Of a stretch of DNA of 36,014 nt, positions 25,874-33,612 are shown one piece after another (position 1 is the stretch's first letter; each line of letters opens with the position of its first letter). Source of the DNA: a virus; the IMG/VR virus record IMGVR_UViG_3300024346_000237, positions 1-36,014 of that record. The stretch is one strand, 5' to 3'. The notes under the pieces were generated by a model. That model was not told the origin of the DNA and did not search any database. It saw nothing but the letters and a program-made list of their open reading frames with translations. A program made the translations under genes and the position numbers.

Positions 25874-28291
25874 TTATCTTGGCTCAAACTGCCCTAAGCC
25901 AAATCCTCCTAATGTGTCAAATCCTGCGGATTCAAAATCTTTTGGAGCTTTATTATTTTTCCTTTGATCTATTAATTCTGATTGCTGAGAAGCTTGTATT
26001 TTAGTCCGTTTATCTTTACGATCTTCTTTGTACTTCTCTTTATCATTAATTACTTGCAAATCCACTTGCTTAAGCTGCATATTAAGGTCGAACTCATGCT
26101 GCATAAGCTCCTTCTTAATAGCCGCTTCTTTTTCTAGCATCTGCGCCTTTAATTCGTATTCCGCGCTTGTGAGTTGAATTTTAGATTGCGTAATAGCTTG
26201 ATTTTTTTGAACGTCTGCCTGTGCAGCGGCTTGAGCAGCTTGCGCGTTTGATTGCGACTGCATTTGGATATTTTCCTGTTGGATTTTTCTATCTTGGTCA
26301 AATTTCTTTTTACGTCTTACTTTTAATAATTGATTAGCTAGTTTTAAATTTTTAACTTCCCTAACATCAATAGCATCCTCTAAATATATTTGTTCTCTAG
26401 ACAATGCCATCTGTATATTATTTTCTAGCAACTGCTTTTCTTCGTCGTCTGGAGATAACTCTAAGAATATTCCAAAATCGTGAAGGTGTAAATTTGACAA
26501 TTCGCCAAGGGTTCCAACGTTAAATTTTCCAATGCTTTGAATAAAATTGTTTTTTGTATTAGCATTTTCTAATACATCAGATATTCTAAGCGATATAGCT
26601 TCTGCTGTTTTCAATGTTAAATATAACCCAGCTTGCATAATGTGTCTTGTAGCTGTATTTGAATTTGCAGCAGCAAGTTTTTGCAAACCTACTAAAGCAT
26701 TTGAATCAGGTGTGCTTCCATCTCTTGCTTCGTTTAATCCTGTAACATCTCTTATCATTTGCAGATAATAGTTATAAGAATTAATTAAACTAGATATTTT
26801 AGCTCCTGAAGCGGATGATTGTAATTCTCGAACAGGCATAGATCCTCTGTTCATATCTCCATCTTGGGTCATTGATCTACCAATAACAGAACCGGTTTGG
26901 AAATACATATTTAATGCTTCCTGCGGGCTGTAGTTACTTCCGTTGCCTAAATCTATTTCGGATAAACCATCAGCATCTAAATAAACTCCGTCTGGTACCA
27001 TCCTTGAAAGAACTTGTTGTAGCTTCAAGTGTGTGATTTGAATCATATCAGCAAACGTAGTCATTCTACTAACTAATGACTCAACTTGGCCCTTATACAT
27101 TCTAGGAGCCACTATGTTGTAACTCATCTGAACCTTAGTAGTATCAGTTTTAGGTCTTGTCATATTTTCAGCAAGCTTCCATTCTAGCATTTTATTAGAA
27201 CCAATAACCTTAGCCCCTTCATATAATACTTCAATAGATCTGCTTACTTTCTCGAACCTAGATCTTTCATCTTTAGGAGGGTTAAAGCTATCATCTTTTT
27301 GAATCGCTTTCATTGCTCCTGTTGCTGTTTCTTTAACTTTGAATACTTGATTTTTAAAAGTTTTGTATTCAAAATATAAAACAAATACATATGACTTGTC
27401 TTGTTCGTCAGAAGCTCCATAGGATTTATTATACATCAAAGTACCAGATCCTGTGTGCTCTATTTCTTCTAAGTCTTCTTTTGTTAAATTTGGATATTCT
27501 TTTTTAAGATCAATTAAACTAACTCTCCTTATTTCACCTACATAATAAATATCATCAAAATATGGCGAATCTGTATAAGAATAAACAATATCTGAAGGAT
27601 CAACATACTTAACTGTAATACCTTCAGCTGTATTAAAGCTGTTCTTAGCACAAGCCATTCCTATAACCGCAATGTCATAGTCCAGCCTTTTCTTTAGTAA
27701 CTGATATTTGTTATGATCAAAAACATTGTTTATTGCTTCTTCTGAAGCTATTTCTATTGATTGCTTGTAATCAAGCTGCATATGAAGGTCCAGTTCTTCC
27801 GTACTTTCTGGAAGTGTGTTTTTATCATTTTCATATACATTAATGCCAAGTTGCGCTTGTATTTGATCTGATATTTCACGGGATTGCATATCTCTTATAA
27901 TCGACTCTACATACTCAGTTCTTTTTTGTATAGAACTTGGATCCTGAGAGTATGCTTTAATATCATAACTTCTTTCCCCTATACCATTAACTACTATATC
28001 TACGAATTTAGGTATAATAGGTACTGGTTTCCAATCTAAATTAAGATAAGATAAATCGCCATTAATTGACAACTCATCCTTATATTTTTGAATTGATTGT
28101 TCGCCTCTGGCATATAATCTTAATCTATGAAAATTATCTCTATTAGCGTAAAAACGCGCTGTACCTGAATCTCTTTTGAACCATTCAGACTCAATTGCTC
28201 TAGCTACCTCAGTTCCGTAGGCTAAGCTGGCTTTTTCTGAATCTGAGACCGTTTGGCTCGGAAATACACCTCTTGGTAATGTTTTTGACAT
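25874..28291 (-). CDS. portal protein (805 aa)
   Basis: This 805-aa protein follows TerL directly. LYARGEQSIQKYKDEL (59-74) and LNLDWKPVPIIPKFVDIVVN (83-102) resemble portals of crAss-like and marine podoviruses. The stem and wing region contains VKYVDPSDIVYSYTDSPYFD and VGEIRRVSLIDLKKEYPNLT. The C-terminal 140 residues are Gln/Lys/Glu-rich helices typical for the barrel and crown of long portals. The protein forms the dodecameric ring through which TerL packages DNA. The C-terminal end GGFGLGQFEPR is exposed and disordered. The stop of TerL and this ATG are adjacent. Confidence 0.88.
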   Translation of the reverse strand: MSKTLPRGVFPSQTVSDSEKASLAYGTEVARAIESEWFKRDSGTARFYANRDNFHRLRLYARGEQSIQKYKDELSINGDLSYLNLDWKPVPIIPKFVDIVVNGIGERSYDIKAYSQDPSSIQKRTEYVESIIRDMQSREISDQIQAQLGINVYENDKNTLPESTEELDLHMQLDYKQSIEIASEEAINNVFDHNKYQLLKKRLDYDIAVIGMACAKNSFNTAEGITVKYVDPSDIVYSYTDSPYFDDIYYVGEIRRVSLIDLKKEYPNLTKEDLEEIEHTGSGTLMYNKSYGASDEQDKSYVFVLYFEYKTFKNQVFKVKETATGAMKAIQKDDSFNPPKDERSRFEKVSRSIEVLYEGAKVIGSNKMLEWKLAENMTRPKTDTTKVQMSYNIVAPRMYKGQVESLVSRMTTFADMIQITHLKLQQVLSRMVPDGVYLDADGLSEIDLGNGSNYSPQEALNMYFQTGSVIGRSMTQDGDMNRGSMPVRELQSSASGAKISSLINSYNYYLQMIRDVTGLNEARDGSTPDSNALVGLQKLAAANSNTATRHIMQAGLYLTLKTAEAISLRISDVLENANTKNNFIQSIGKFNVGTLGELSNLHLHDFGIFLELSPDDEEKQLLENNIQMALSREQIYLEDAIDVREVKNLKLANQLLKVRRKKKFDQDRKIQQENIQMQSQSNAQAAQAAAQADVQKNQAITQSKIQLTSAEYELKAQMLEKEAAIKKELMQHEFDLNMQLKQVDLQVINDKEKYKEDRKDKRTKIQASQQSELIDQRKNNKAPKDFESAGFDTLGGFGLGQFEPR

Positions 28292-30502
28292 CTATTTTAT
28301 TATTTTTGAAAAAGCTCCTTTGTTATCATATCTTTTAAATCCAAAATTTAATTTAGTGGCAGTTTTTACAGTTTGCGGAGCATACTTATGTTTATTACAA
28401 GCCATTATAGCAAGACCAGAACTAATAGCGGCATCAAACTTTGTTCTATTATTTATATCAAATTTTGCCCAATCATTTAAAGTACCGTTGAAATACATAG
28501 TTCCATAATTTCCATTTTCAAGAGAACCCACATACGTTTCAATATAGTACTCAATTGCAGCGGCATGTGCTTGCTTTATATCTTCACTAGAGTTAGGGAT
28601 TCCACCTATTTCTTTTTCCGTGTTAGATAATTTAGACAGTAATTTATCAGGTCTGTTCATTGAAAACCCTCTATAACCTCTTCTCTTCAAATAATACAAG
28701 AGCCTAGGTTTGTTGTTTTCTGCTAATAAAGGCATTCCGTAAAACACTAACGCCATAAGAACATCTTCAAAAAATATATCAGCAGTTTGAGGTCTAGCAA
28801 CGTATTCTAAAAAAAACATATTAGCGGGTACTTCTTCGGTCATAGAAAAAGCGGTTAAACCGTGCAACGCTCCCTTAGATCCTCTGCCATCTGTTGTTCC
28901 TGAAATATCATAACTATCACAACCAAAAGCTCCTAATTCGTTGTTCCCAGGATACTTAGCTCCATTCTTTAGTATTACGCGATTTTGTAAGTTTAAAGGC
29001 GGAACCCAAGATATGTTAAATCTTCCGTTTTTGTCAGGATAAAAAATAACTCTAGTATCTTTTATTCCGTTCTCCCAAGCAAAGTTACCTTTTGTAATAA
29101 CATTAGAAATACCTATGCCTTCGTTATAATCTATTTGGTCATACAGCTTAGTAAGATTAAATATAGAATTTTTAGCTTCGTCCCTGAACGCATGCTCGGT
29201 TGTTCTTGGGAATTGCCTGTAAAATTCATTCAAACCATCTTGGTCTGATTTTAAACCCTCTACTTCATTTTCCCAATGCTCTACAACGCCTACATCTATT
29301 GTGTCCCCGTAAGGCCCTCTAACTGCTTCTCTAGGCGTGTCGAAGACAGGTAATCCATAAGAATCAATGAATCCTTCGTAGTTCCACTCCATAGGAATGA
29401 ACAAAGAATATAGTCCTGAGCTAGTCTGTCCATTGCGGTTTCTTTTAGTAACATCTGATGATTCATAAAGCTTCTTAAAATTATTTCCTCCTTTATCTAA
29501 TGAGTTTGATGTTGAACCCATCATACACTTACCTATAATTCTACTACCTAGTCTTAGGGTAGTTTTTGTAACCCTCCAGTTGTTTAGTATATTGTCAGGT
29601 CTTTCCCATTTTCCACTTTCATCATGCACCAGCATCCTAAGCTTTTCACCATCATAACTGTTGTCACCTGTGTTTTTCCAGTCAATTGTTGTATCTAATC
29701 CTTCTAATGATTGTCTTTGTTCTTTTGACGTGATGGACTTTCTTGTAAGCTTACTGGCGGGGACGCGGTAGGCAAGCTCGGTCTTGGGCCTGTCCATACC
29801 GTCTTGGATTGGTTTAAAAAAGAATGGGTAGTTGATGGATATGGGGACCACCTTGTCTGTAAACATCTTTTTTGCATCTCCTCCACTTTTAGATAGTATT
29901 CCGAAGCGGGCATCACTTGAGATTGTTGCCTGATGTACTGTCTCTGCTGAGGACATAAAACTAAATCCTGACCTCCTATTCTTAAGGTAACACATTCCGT
30001 AGCAACGTTGATCTGCCTTGCAAGCTTCCCAGAATATAAAGAATAATCTATTGGCCTCACGAAAGTTTGGCTGTCCAACATCAATCTTGGTCCACTGCAA
30101 GTACATATAGTGAGACCCAGTAACATAAACGTCCAATCCTTTATTCTTAAACCAAAAACCTTCATCTCTTCTTTTAAATTCTTCTTCTATATAATCAACC
30201 CACTTGCTTTTAAATTCGTCTGGATATGTTTCCCAGTCAAATATAGTCTTAATACTTTTAAGCTCTTTAGGATACTCCTGTGGGGTCCAGTGATCGTGTT
30301 TGCTATACACATTACGGGCTTTTGGTAAAGCAATAGTTAGATTTTGTATTTCGTATATATCACCAATTTCGCCTGTCTTGCTTATTACAACAATATCGTG
30401 CTCAGCATCATATCCATACTTCCAGCCTTTCTTTTTATTTATTCTATTAATTGTAGTAAGCTTTATTGGCTCTACAATTTTAAATAATGTTTGCTCGTAC
30501 AT
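28292..30502 (-). CDS. terL: terminase large subunit (packaging ATPase and nuclease)
   Basis: This 736-aa motor protein has an N-terminal ATPase and a C-terminal RNase H-like nuclease. Walker A is a deviant form at 174-181 (LKNRRSGFS, in place of GxxGxGKT), Walker B is LRMLVHDE at 288-295 with the catalytic Glu295, and a coupling motif candidate is MMGSTSN at 327-333. The nuclease part has GCDSYDISG with Asp529, followed by DGRGSKGA (538-545). The linker FPRTTEHAFR (431-440) is typical of this TerL group. It pairs with the portal immediately downstream. Codon 260-150 of the gene covers a patch with higher GC than the rest of the gene. Confidence 0.9.
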   Translation of the reverse strand: MYEQTLFKIVEPIKLTTINRINKKKGWKYGYDAEHDIVVISKTGEIGDIYEIQNLTIALPKARNVYSKHDHWTPQEYPKELKSIKTIFDWETYPDEFKSKWVDYIEEEFKRRDEGFWFKNKGLDVYVTGSHYMYLQWTKIDVGQPNFREANRLFFIFWEACKADQRCYGMCYLKNRRSGFSFMSSAETVHQATISSDARFGILSKSGGDAKKMFTDKVVPISINYPFFFKPIQDGMDRPKTELAYRVPASKLTRKSITSKEQRQSLEGLDTTIDWKNTGDNSYDGEKLRMLVHDESGKWERPDNILNNWRVTKTTLRLGSRIIGKCMMGSTSNSLDKGGNNFKKLYESSDVTKRNRNGQTSSGLYSLFIPMEWNYEGFIDSYGLPVFDTPREAVRGPYGDTIDVGVVEHWENEVEGLKSDQDGLNEFYRQFPRTTEHAFRDEAKNSIFNLTKLYDQIDYNEGIGISNVITKGNFAWENGIKDTRVIFYPDKNGRFNISWVPPLNLQNRVILKNGAKYPGNNELGAFGCDSYDISGTTDGRGSKGALHGLTAFSMTEEVPANMFFLEYVARPQTADIFFEDVLMALVFYGMPLLAENNKPRLLYYLKRRGYRGFSMNRPDKLLSKLSNTEKEIGGIPNSSEDIKQAHAAAIEYYIETYVGSLENGNYGTMYFNGTLNDWAKFDINNRTKFDAAISSGLAIMACNKHKYAPQTVKTATKLNFGFKRYDNKGAFSKIIK

Positions 30503-30771
30503 TATTTGCTCCTCCTTTCAGCAAAACCTTTAAATGAAGCTTCCTCTTCTTTAGGTTTGTTATCTAAAATATTTTTTTCGTCTTCAATTCTATTAAGTAT
30601 TTCAAAAGCATCAAATATTGCGAGCTTCTTTGTTGCAGCAGCATTTTTTAATCTATCAGCACTAATATCATCATCTGAATCTACAATCTGCTCCCGCGCT
30701 ACTTTTATTAATTCCTCAACAGCCTTATAGCCTGCTTGGATTATATTCGACTTCATTTCCTTTGCGGTCAT
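30502..30771 (-). CDS. small helical protein, candidate small terminase subunit
   Basis: This 89-aa protein is all-helical: IIQAGYKAVEELIKVAREQI (10-29), then DRLKNAAATKKLAIFDAFEIL (39-59). The KNAAATKKLAIFDAFEIL region recurs, from memory, beside TerL in marine phages. A helical DNA-binding oligomer upstream of TerL suggests TerS, but a clear HTH is not visible. It shares one base with the TerL start and overlaps the preceding gene by 47 bases; a start at Met6 (30756) would shorten the overlap to 32 bases. Confidence 0.65.
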   Translation of the reverse strand: MTAKEMKSNIIQAGYKAVEELIKVAREQIVDSDDDISADRLKNAAATKKLAIFDAFEILNRIEDEKNILDNKPKEEEASFKGFAERRSK

Positions 30772-31318
30772 ATTTTATTGAAATTGATTTAAGTGGTATT
30801 CTATATAATCTTTTGCTATCTACAATAAACTCATATTCGGAGTGTGGGGTAAAACCGACCAGCTCTTCTTTATTAACAAAATCTGACCCATCAACATATT
30901 TAACAATACCCATCAATGGGATCTCGTGGTCAATGTCTAGCAAATCTTCTTTTAAACTTTTTAAAGGCTGTACAAAACAAAATCCTTCCATAGCAGCCCA
31001 CTGGTCATTTACTTTTCGCAAAAATATTTGGTCTTGGCCGCATAAATATGTGTCCTCATTAAAAAAACTTTTGCTGTTTTTTTCTTGACCGTGAATATCA
31101 TAAAACCTTCTAAATATATTATGATGAACTATTAATTCATCTCCTGGTTTTATGCTTGTATTGTAACCAATAGGTACAGCTTTTACTATTGCTTCTCTGC
31201 TGACAAATTTGTGATCTTCTATAGAGGTATTTAATATTAGCTCTGATCCTTCAACGTCTTTTTTATTATTGTATCTATTACTTTTTGGTTGTATAATAAA
31301 TTCAAGAGGGCTATTCAT
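30725..31318 (-). CDS. GroES-like-barrel candidate, unknown function (197 aa)
   Basis: This 197-aa beta-rich protein has an N-terminal half that reads like a GroES-type barrel: VSREAIVKAVPIGY (39-52), then IKPGDELIVHHNIFRRFYDI, and a return strand with EGFCFVQPL. The spacing from V..VP to the PGDELIVH turn is like that of co-chaperonins (GEVLAVG followed by VGDIVIF). Residues 130-197 form a second small beta part (MGIVKYVDGSDFVNKEE) that repeats a similar idea. I do not recognise a named family. If real, this would be a second co-chaperonin-like protein beside GroES at 33609. It is equally possible that it is a capsid-decoration or head-completion protein. Confidence 0.6.
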   Translation of the reverse strand: MNSPLEFIIQPKSNRYNNKKDVEGSELILNTSIEDHKFVSREAIVKAVPIGYNTSIKPGDELIVHHNIFRRFYDIHGQEKNSKSFFNEDTYLCGQDQIFLRKVNDQWAAMEGFCFVQPLKSLKEDLLDIDHEIPLMGIVKYVDGSDFVNKEELVGFTPHSEYEFIVDSKRLYRIPLKSISIKYDRKGNEVEYNPSRL

Positions 31319-31532
31319 AATCTAAATTATATTCTACGCTTAAACCCATGTTTTTGTTAAAAGCTTTCCAAGCAAGTATGTCGTTGTCTTTTTTTATGTA
31401 TATGCAAAAAGAATCGTCTTCGTCTATTATATCACATATTGTATGTCCTCCATATACTGTTTGACCAACCGAGTAGTGCATTGCATCTATTTTGTAGTCT
31501 CTGCCTACGCTTATTTTTCTTATTGTATTCAT
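31311..31532 (-). CDS. conserved small phage protein (73 aa)
   Basis: This 73-aa protein begins MNTIRKISVGRDYK, continues with AMHYSVGQTVYGGHTI, and ends FNKNMGLSVEYNLDYE. It is a mixed alpha/beta small protein that I recall from several marine phages without a known function. It is soluble, with two cysteines that do not form a motif. Its end overlaps the next gene by eight bases. Confidence 0.65.
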   Translation of the reverse strand: MNTIRKISVGRDYKIDAMHYSVGQTVYGGHTICDIIDEDDSFCIYIKKDNDILAWKAFNKNMGLSVEYNLDYE

Positions 31533-31564
31533 TTTATTATATTGTAGTATTTCTTATAAACTGC

Positions 31565-32020
31565 TTATTCTTTTTTTACAGCGGATCCAAAATAATATCC
31601 AAAAATTGATAACGCCACACCCTCAACAATACCTATCATATGTATAAATATTTCTTTGTTAGTTTCAGGTACTTTTGTTGTAACAACGGTATATACCAAA
31701 AAAGCAAACGCAGCTAATCCCACAACACCAGTTAAAGACATCATCCAATCTTTCCCTCCCGCTGTAACAATTGCTGCTTCTCTTTTTCTTGCAGAGTCCC
31801 TGTCTTCAACCTCAGCTTTGTATAGTTCAATGAGCTGGCTGTGTGCTTGAGCTTTTTCTTCTTCGCTCATATCCGGATCATTATCTATAAGATTTTTAAT
31901 AACCCCCAGTACGCCACTGTCTGGTAAGACTTTTGAGGCGGTTTTAGCAAAGCCTGGTATAACATTTAATATTACTTTACCTAAACCAGTTTCTTTAAAA
32001 GGTTTTTTATCTTTGCTCAT
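31565..32020 (-). CDS. membrane protein, 3TM-holin-type candidate (151 aa)
   Basis: This 151-aa protein has a charged/amphipathic first half, an EVEDRDSARKREAA helix (70-83), and two clear membrane segments at about 92-114 (WMMSLTGVVGLAAFAFLVY) and 127-147 (IHMIGIVEGVALSIFGYYFG), ending KKE. The EDRDSARxRE helix followed by two membrane helices is characteristic of the gene-transfer-agent/3TM holin group. N-terminal hydrophobic VILNVIPGFA could supply the third. It lies far from the endolysin gene, so it may be a second holin or a differently used membrane protein. It shares one base with the preceding gene's stop. Confidence 0.7.
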   Translation of the reverse strand: MSKDKKPFKETGLGKVILNVIPGFAKTASKVLPDSGVLGVIKNLIDNDPDMSEEEKAQAHSQLIELYKAEVEDRDSARKREAAIVTAGGKDWMMSLTGVVGLAAFAFLVYTVVTTKVPETNKEIFIHMIGIVEGVALSIFGYYFGSAVKKE

Positions 32021-32319
32021 TATTTATTTGCTTTTCTACCAGGTCTTTTTTTTCCTGCGGCAGCTTTTGGTATGTCTTTAAGCTGTTTCCCGGCTTTTTT
32101 AATAGCCTTAGTGACATCTTTGCTTTCTTCAACTACAGCTGCTATTCTATCTTCTGCTTCGTGTAAAGCTTCATTGATTTTATCCGACGTGTTTTTTGCC
32201 ATTTTATCAGCAAAGTCTGGGATATAGTTGTTGTTGTTGTCCTTAAATAATCCTTTCTTTTTAAGGTATACTCCAATTAGGATCAATCCTGCTGCTATTA
32301 GTATAATGGTTACTTTCAT
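32020..32319 (-). CDS. membrane-anchored, lysine-rich protein (99 aa)
   Basis: This 99-aa protein has one N-terminal membrane segment (TIILIAAGLILIGVYL, 3-18), followed by an Asn/Asp stretch DNNNNYIPDF (27-36) that resembles a calcium-binding loop, a helical middle (DKINEALHEAEDRIAAVVEE), and a basic tail GKKRPGRKANK. It might be an i-spanin-like or membrane-remodelling protein because it sits beside the holin candidate, but there is no firm evidence. Confidence 0.6.
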   Translation of the reverse strand: MKVTIILIAAGLILIGVYLKKKGLFKDNNNNYIPDFADKMAKNTSDKINEALHEAEDRIAAVVEESKDVTKAIKKAGKQLKDIPKAAAGKKRPGRKANK

Positions 32320-32321
32320 AT

Positions 32322-32480
32322 CTATTTGTTTTTATATGGAAAAATCTTATTTAAAGCGTCTTGCCTTCCTTCGCATCCACAAGGTATGTTCAGCCCCTTA
32401 GACATCTTATCTACCATAGTTTGTATACCTGAAGCTTTCGTTATTTTAGCAATACTATCGCCAAGACCTTTTGATTTCAT
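32322..32480 (-). CDS. small conserved phage protein with CGC motif (52 aa)
   Basis: This 52-aa protein starts MKSKGLGDSIAKITKASGI and ends with PCGCEGRQDALNKIFPYKNK. The pattern GLGD.I.KIT.A.GI followed by a CGC..R...LN..FP end occurs, from memory, in many marine phage small proteins, often next to virion genes. The two cysteines could bind metal or form a disulfide. Its start overlaps the preceding gene as ATGA. Confidence 0.65.
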   Translation of the reverse strand: MKSKGLGDSIAKITKASGIQTMVDKMSKGLNIPCGCEGRQDALNKIFPYKNK

Positions 32481-32770
32481 TTTTTTCTTTTTAAAGATTT
32501 TACGCGTCTTGGTTTTCCAGCTGGTTGCCCTAAACTTTTCTTTTCTTTTATCTTTTTTGCTTTTTCAGCAGAAGACATTTCAGAAGCTGTTTTAGGTGTT
32601 GCTGAAGATATTCTTTTCTTAGGTCTGCAATAAGGAACTCCTCTACCGTCGCCTTTAGATCTACCGCAAGGTTTACCCGAGCGAACATCTATCCACTCTT
32701 CTTTAAACCATCTTTTTAAGCTGGCTCCTTTTTTACTTTTTCTTACCGCCACTGCCCCAATTTTTAGCAC
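32477..32770 (-). CDS. small basic DUF5872-like protein (97 aa)
   Basis: This 97-aa protein is very basic. SLKRWFKEEWIDV (17-29), SGKPCGRSKGDGRGVPYCRPKKR and the following SS.TPKTASEM form the pattern I associate with DUF5872, a short domain seen in phages and large DNA viruses. Two conserved Cys residues and the Lys/Arg content suggest nucleic-acid binding. The start overlaps the previous small gene by 38 bases; a GTG at about 32754 would be an alternative start. Function unknown. Confidence 0.75.
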   Translation of the reverse strand: MLKIGAVAVRKSKKGASLKRWFKEEWIDVRSGKPCGRSKGDGRGVPYCRPKKRISSATPKTASEMSSAEKAKKIKEKKSLGQPAGKPRRVKSLKRKK

Positions 32771-32867
32771 CGACTTTGCGGCATTTAGCTATTGCGCCGG
32801 AAGCATAGGCTGATGGAAAAACTTTATAACGTTTTTTTACTTTGTGGTAACATGCATCTTTCGCCAT
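32733..32867 (-). CDS. tiny basic protein (44 aa) with YKVFPSAYASG motif
   Basis: This 44-aa protein starts MAKDACYHKVKKRYK, continues VFPSAYASGAIAKCRKVGA, and ends KNWGSGGKKK. The pattern CY.KVK.RYKV.PSAYASGA..KCRK.GAKNWG is a compact motif that I recall from phage and other large-virus small proteins next to DUF5872. Two cysteines and a net positive charge of about +12 suggest binding of nucleic acid or DNA-like polymers. Three bases separate it from the preceding 95-aa gene. Confidence 0.7.
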   Translation of the reverse strand: MAKDACYHKVKKRYKVFPSAYASGAIAKCRKVGAKNWGSGGKKK

Positions 32868-32870
32868 AAC

Positions 32871-33158
32871 CTAACAGTTCCATTTACGTCTTGCTGCTTT
32901 ACCTCTTTCTGAAGTCCAGCTTTTAGATCTTGCACAGAATGCTTTTCTGCGTTTCGCATCTTTGCTTCCTGGTTTTAATTTAGAAGGGGGAGTTGTAACA
33001 GCTGTTTTTAATTTACTTCCAGGATTATCCTTTCTGTATTTAGCAACGCCTTTAGCTGTCATTCCGCCTCCGGCTTTAGCGCCAGTGCCTCCTTTTTTGT
33101 TTACTTTAGCGTAGTAGCCAAGTGATTTTTTCTTTGATGGAGCGTTTTTGGTGGCCAT
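32871..33158 (-). CDS. small basic DUF6321-like protein (95 aa)
   Basis: This 95-aa, strongly basic protein carries GGGMTAKGVAKYRKDNPGSK (30-49), SKDAKRRKAFCARSKSW and RGKAARRKWNC at the C-terminus. The pattern MTAKGVAKYR..NPGSKLKTAV...KPGS..AKRRKAFCARS.SW is that of DUF6321, known mostly from phage and algal-virus proteins. It is probably a nucleic-acid-binding or condensing protein, possibly a virion component; the role is not known. Confidence 0.75.
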   Translation of the reverse strand: MATKNAPSKKKSLGYYAKVNKKGGTGAKAGGGMTAKGVAKYRKDNPGSKLKTAVTTPPSKLKPGSKDAKRRKAFCARSKSWTSERGKAARRKWNC

Positions 33159-33168
33159 AGTAGTTTAG

Positions 33169-33612
33169 TTATCGTTCTTTATCTTTAATCATATCATCTA
33201 AAGCTTTGTTCATTACTTTATCTGTATATGTTTTGTTGTTATAAAATACATTTCTGCTAGTAACAGGAACATCTTCTTCCCCTAAAAGTATTTTATATAT
33301 TCTAGTTATTAAATGCTTGCATTTAAAAGAAGTGGTATATATTGTATATTTTTGCGTTGTATGATTTCTTTGTCTCCACACTTCAATCCAACCGTTTCTT
33401 CTAAGGCGTTCCCAACGGTTTTTATCCCAAGCATAAGTATATACTCCTTCTATAAATTCATTACGAGTAAATTTATTTTTACAATCTAAGTAGATAAGCA
33501 ATTCAAGATCTGAATCGCTCAACTTATTAGTTTTACAGGCCCATTTTCTAACGAGCCTGTAATACTTAAATAAATTTATATCTCTTAAATCTGAAGCCTC
33601 TAGTCTTCTCAT
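33169..33612 (-). CDS. winged-helix-like DNA-binding protein (147 aa)
   Basis: This 147-aa protein starts MRRLEASDLRDINLFKYYRLV. Helices LSDSDLELLIYLD (31-43) and TRNEFIEGVYTYAWDKNRWERL (49-70), followed by the hairpin NGWIEVWRQRNHTTQKYTIYTT, give the layout of a winged helix: recognition helix and two-strand wing with Arg/Lys. It resembles MarR-type folds and, from memory, a conserved marine phage family. It could be a transcription regulator or a small-terminase-like DNA binder. It overlaps the groES stop by four bases (ATGA). Confidence 0.7.
   Translation of the reverse strand: MRRLEASDLRDINLFKYYRLVRKWACKTNKLSDSDLELLIYLDCKNKFTRNEFIEGVYTYAWDKNRWERLRRNGWIEVWRQRNHTTQKYTIYTTSFKCKHLITRIYKILLGEEDVPVTSRNVFYNNKTYTDKVMNKALDDMIKDKER

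Noticed and set aside
29704-30165. 153-codon open frame on the minus strand inside terL
   Set aside because: It is a shadow in another phase of the TerL ATPase domain, explained by the GC-rich patch; its protein is low-complexity and not phage-like.
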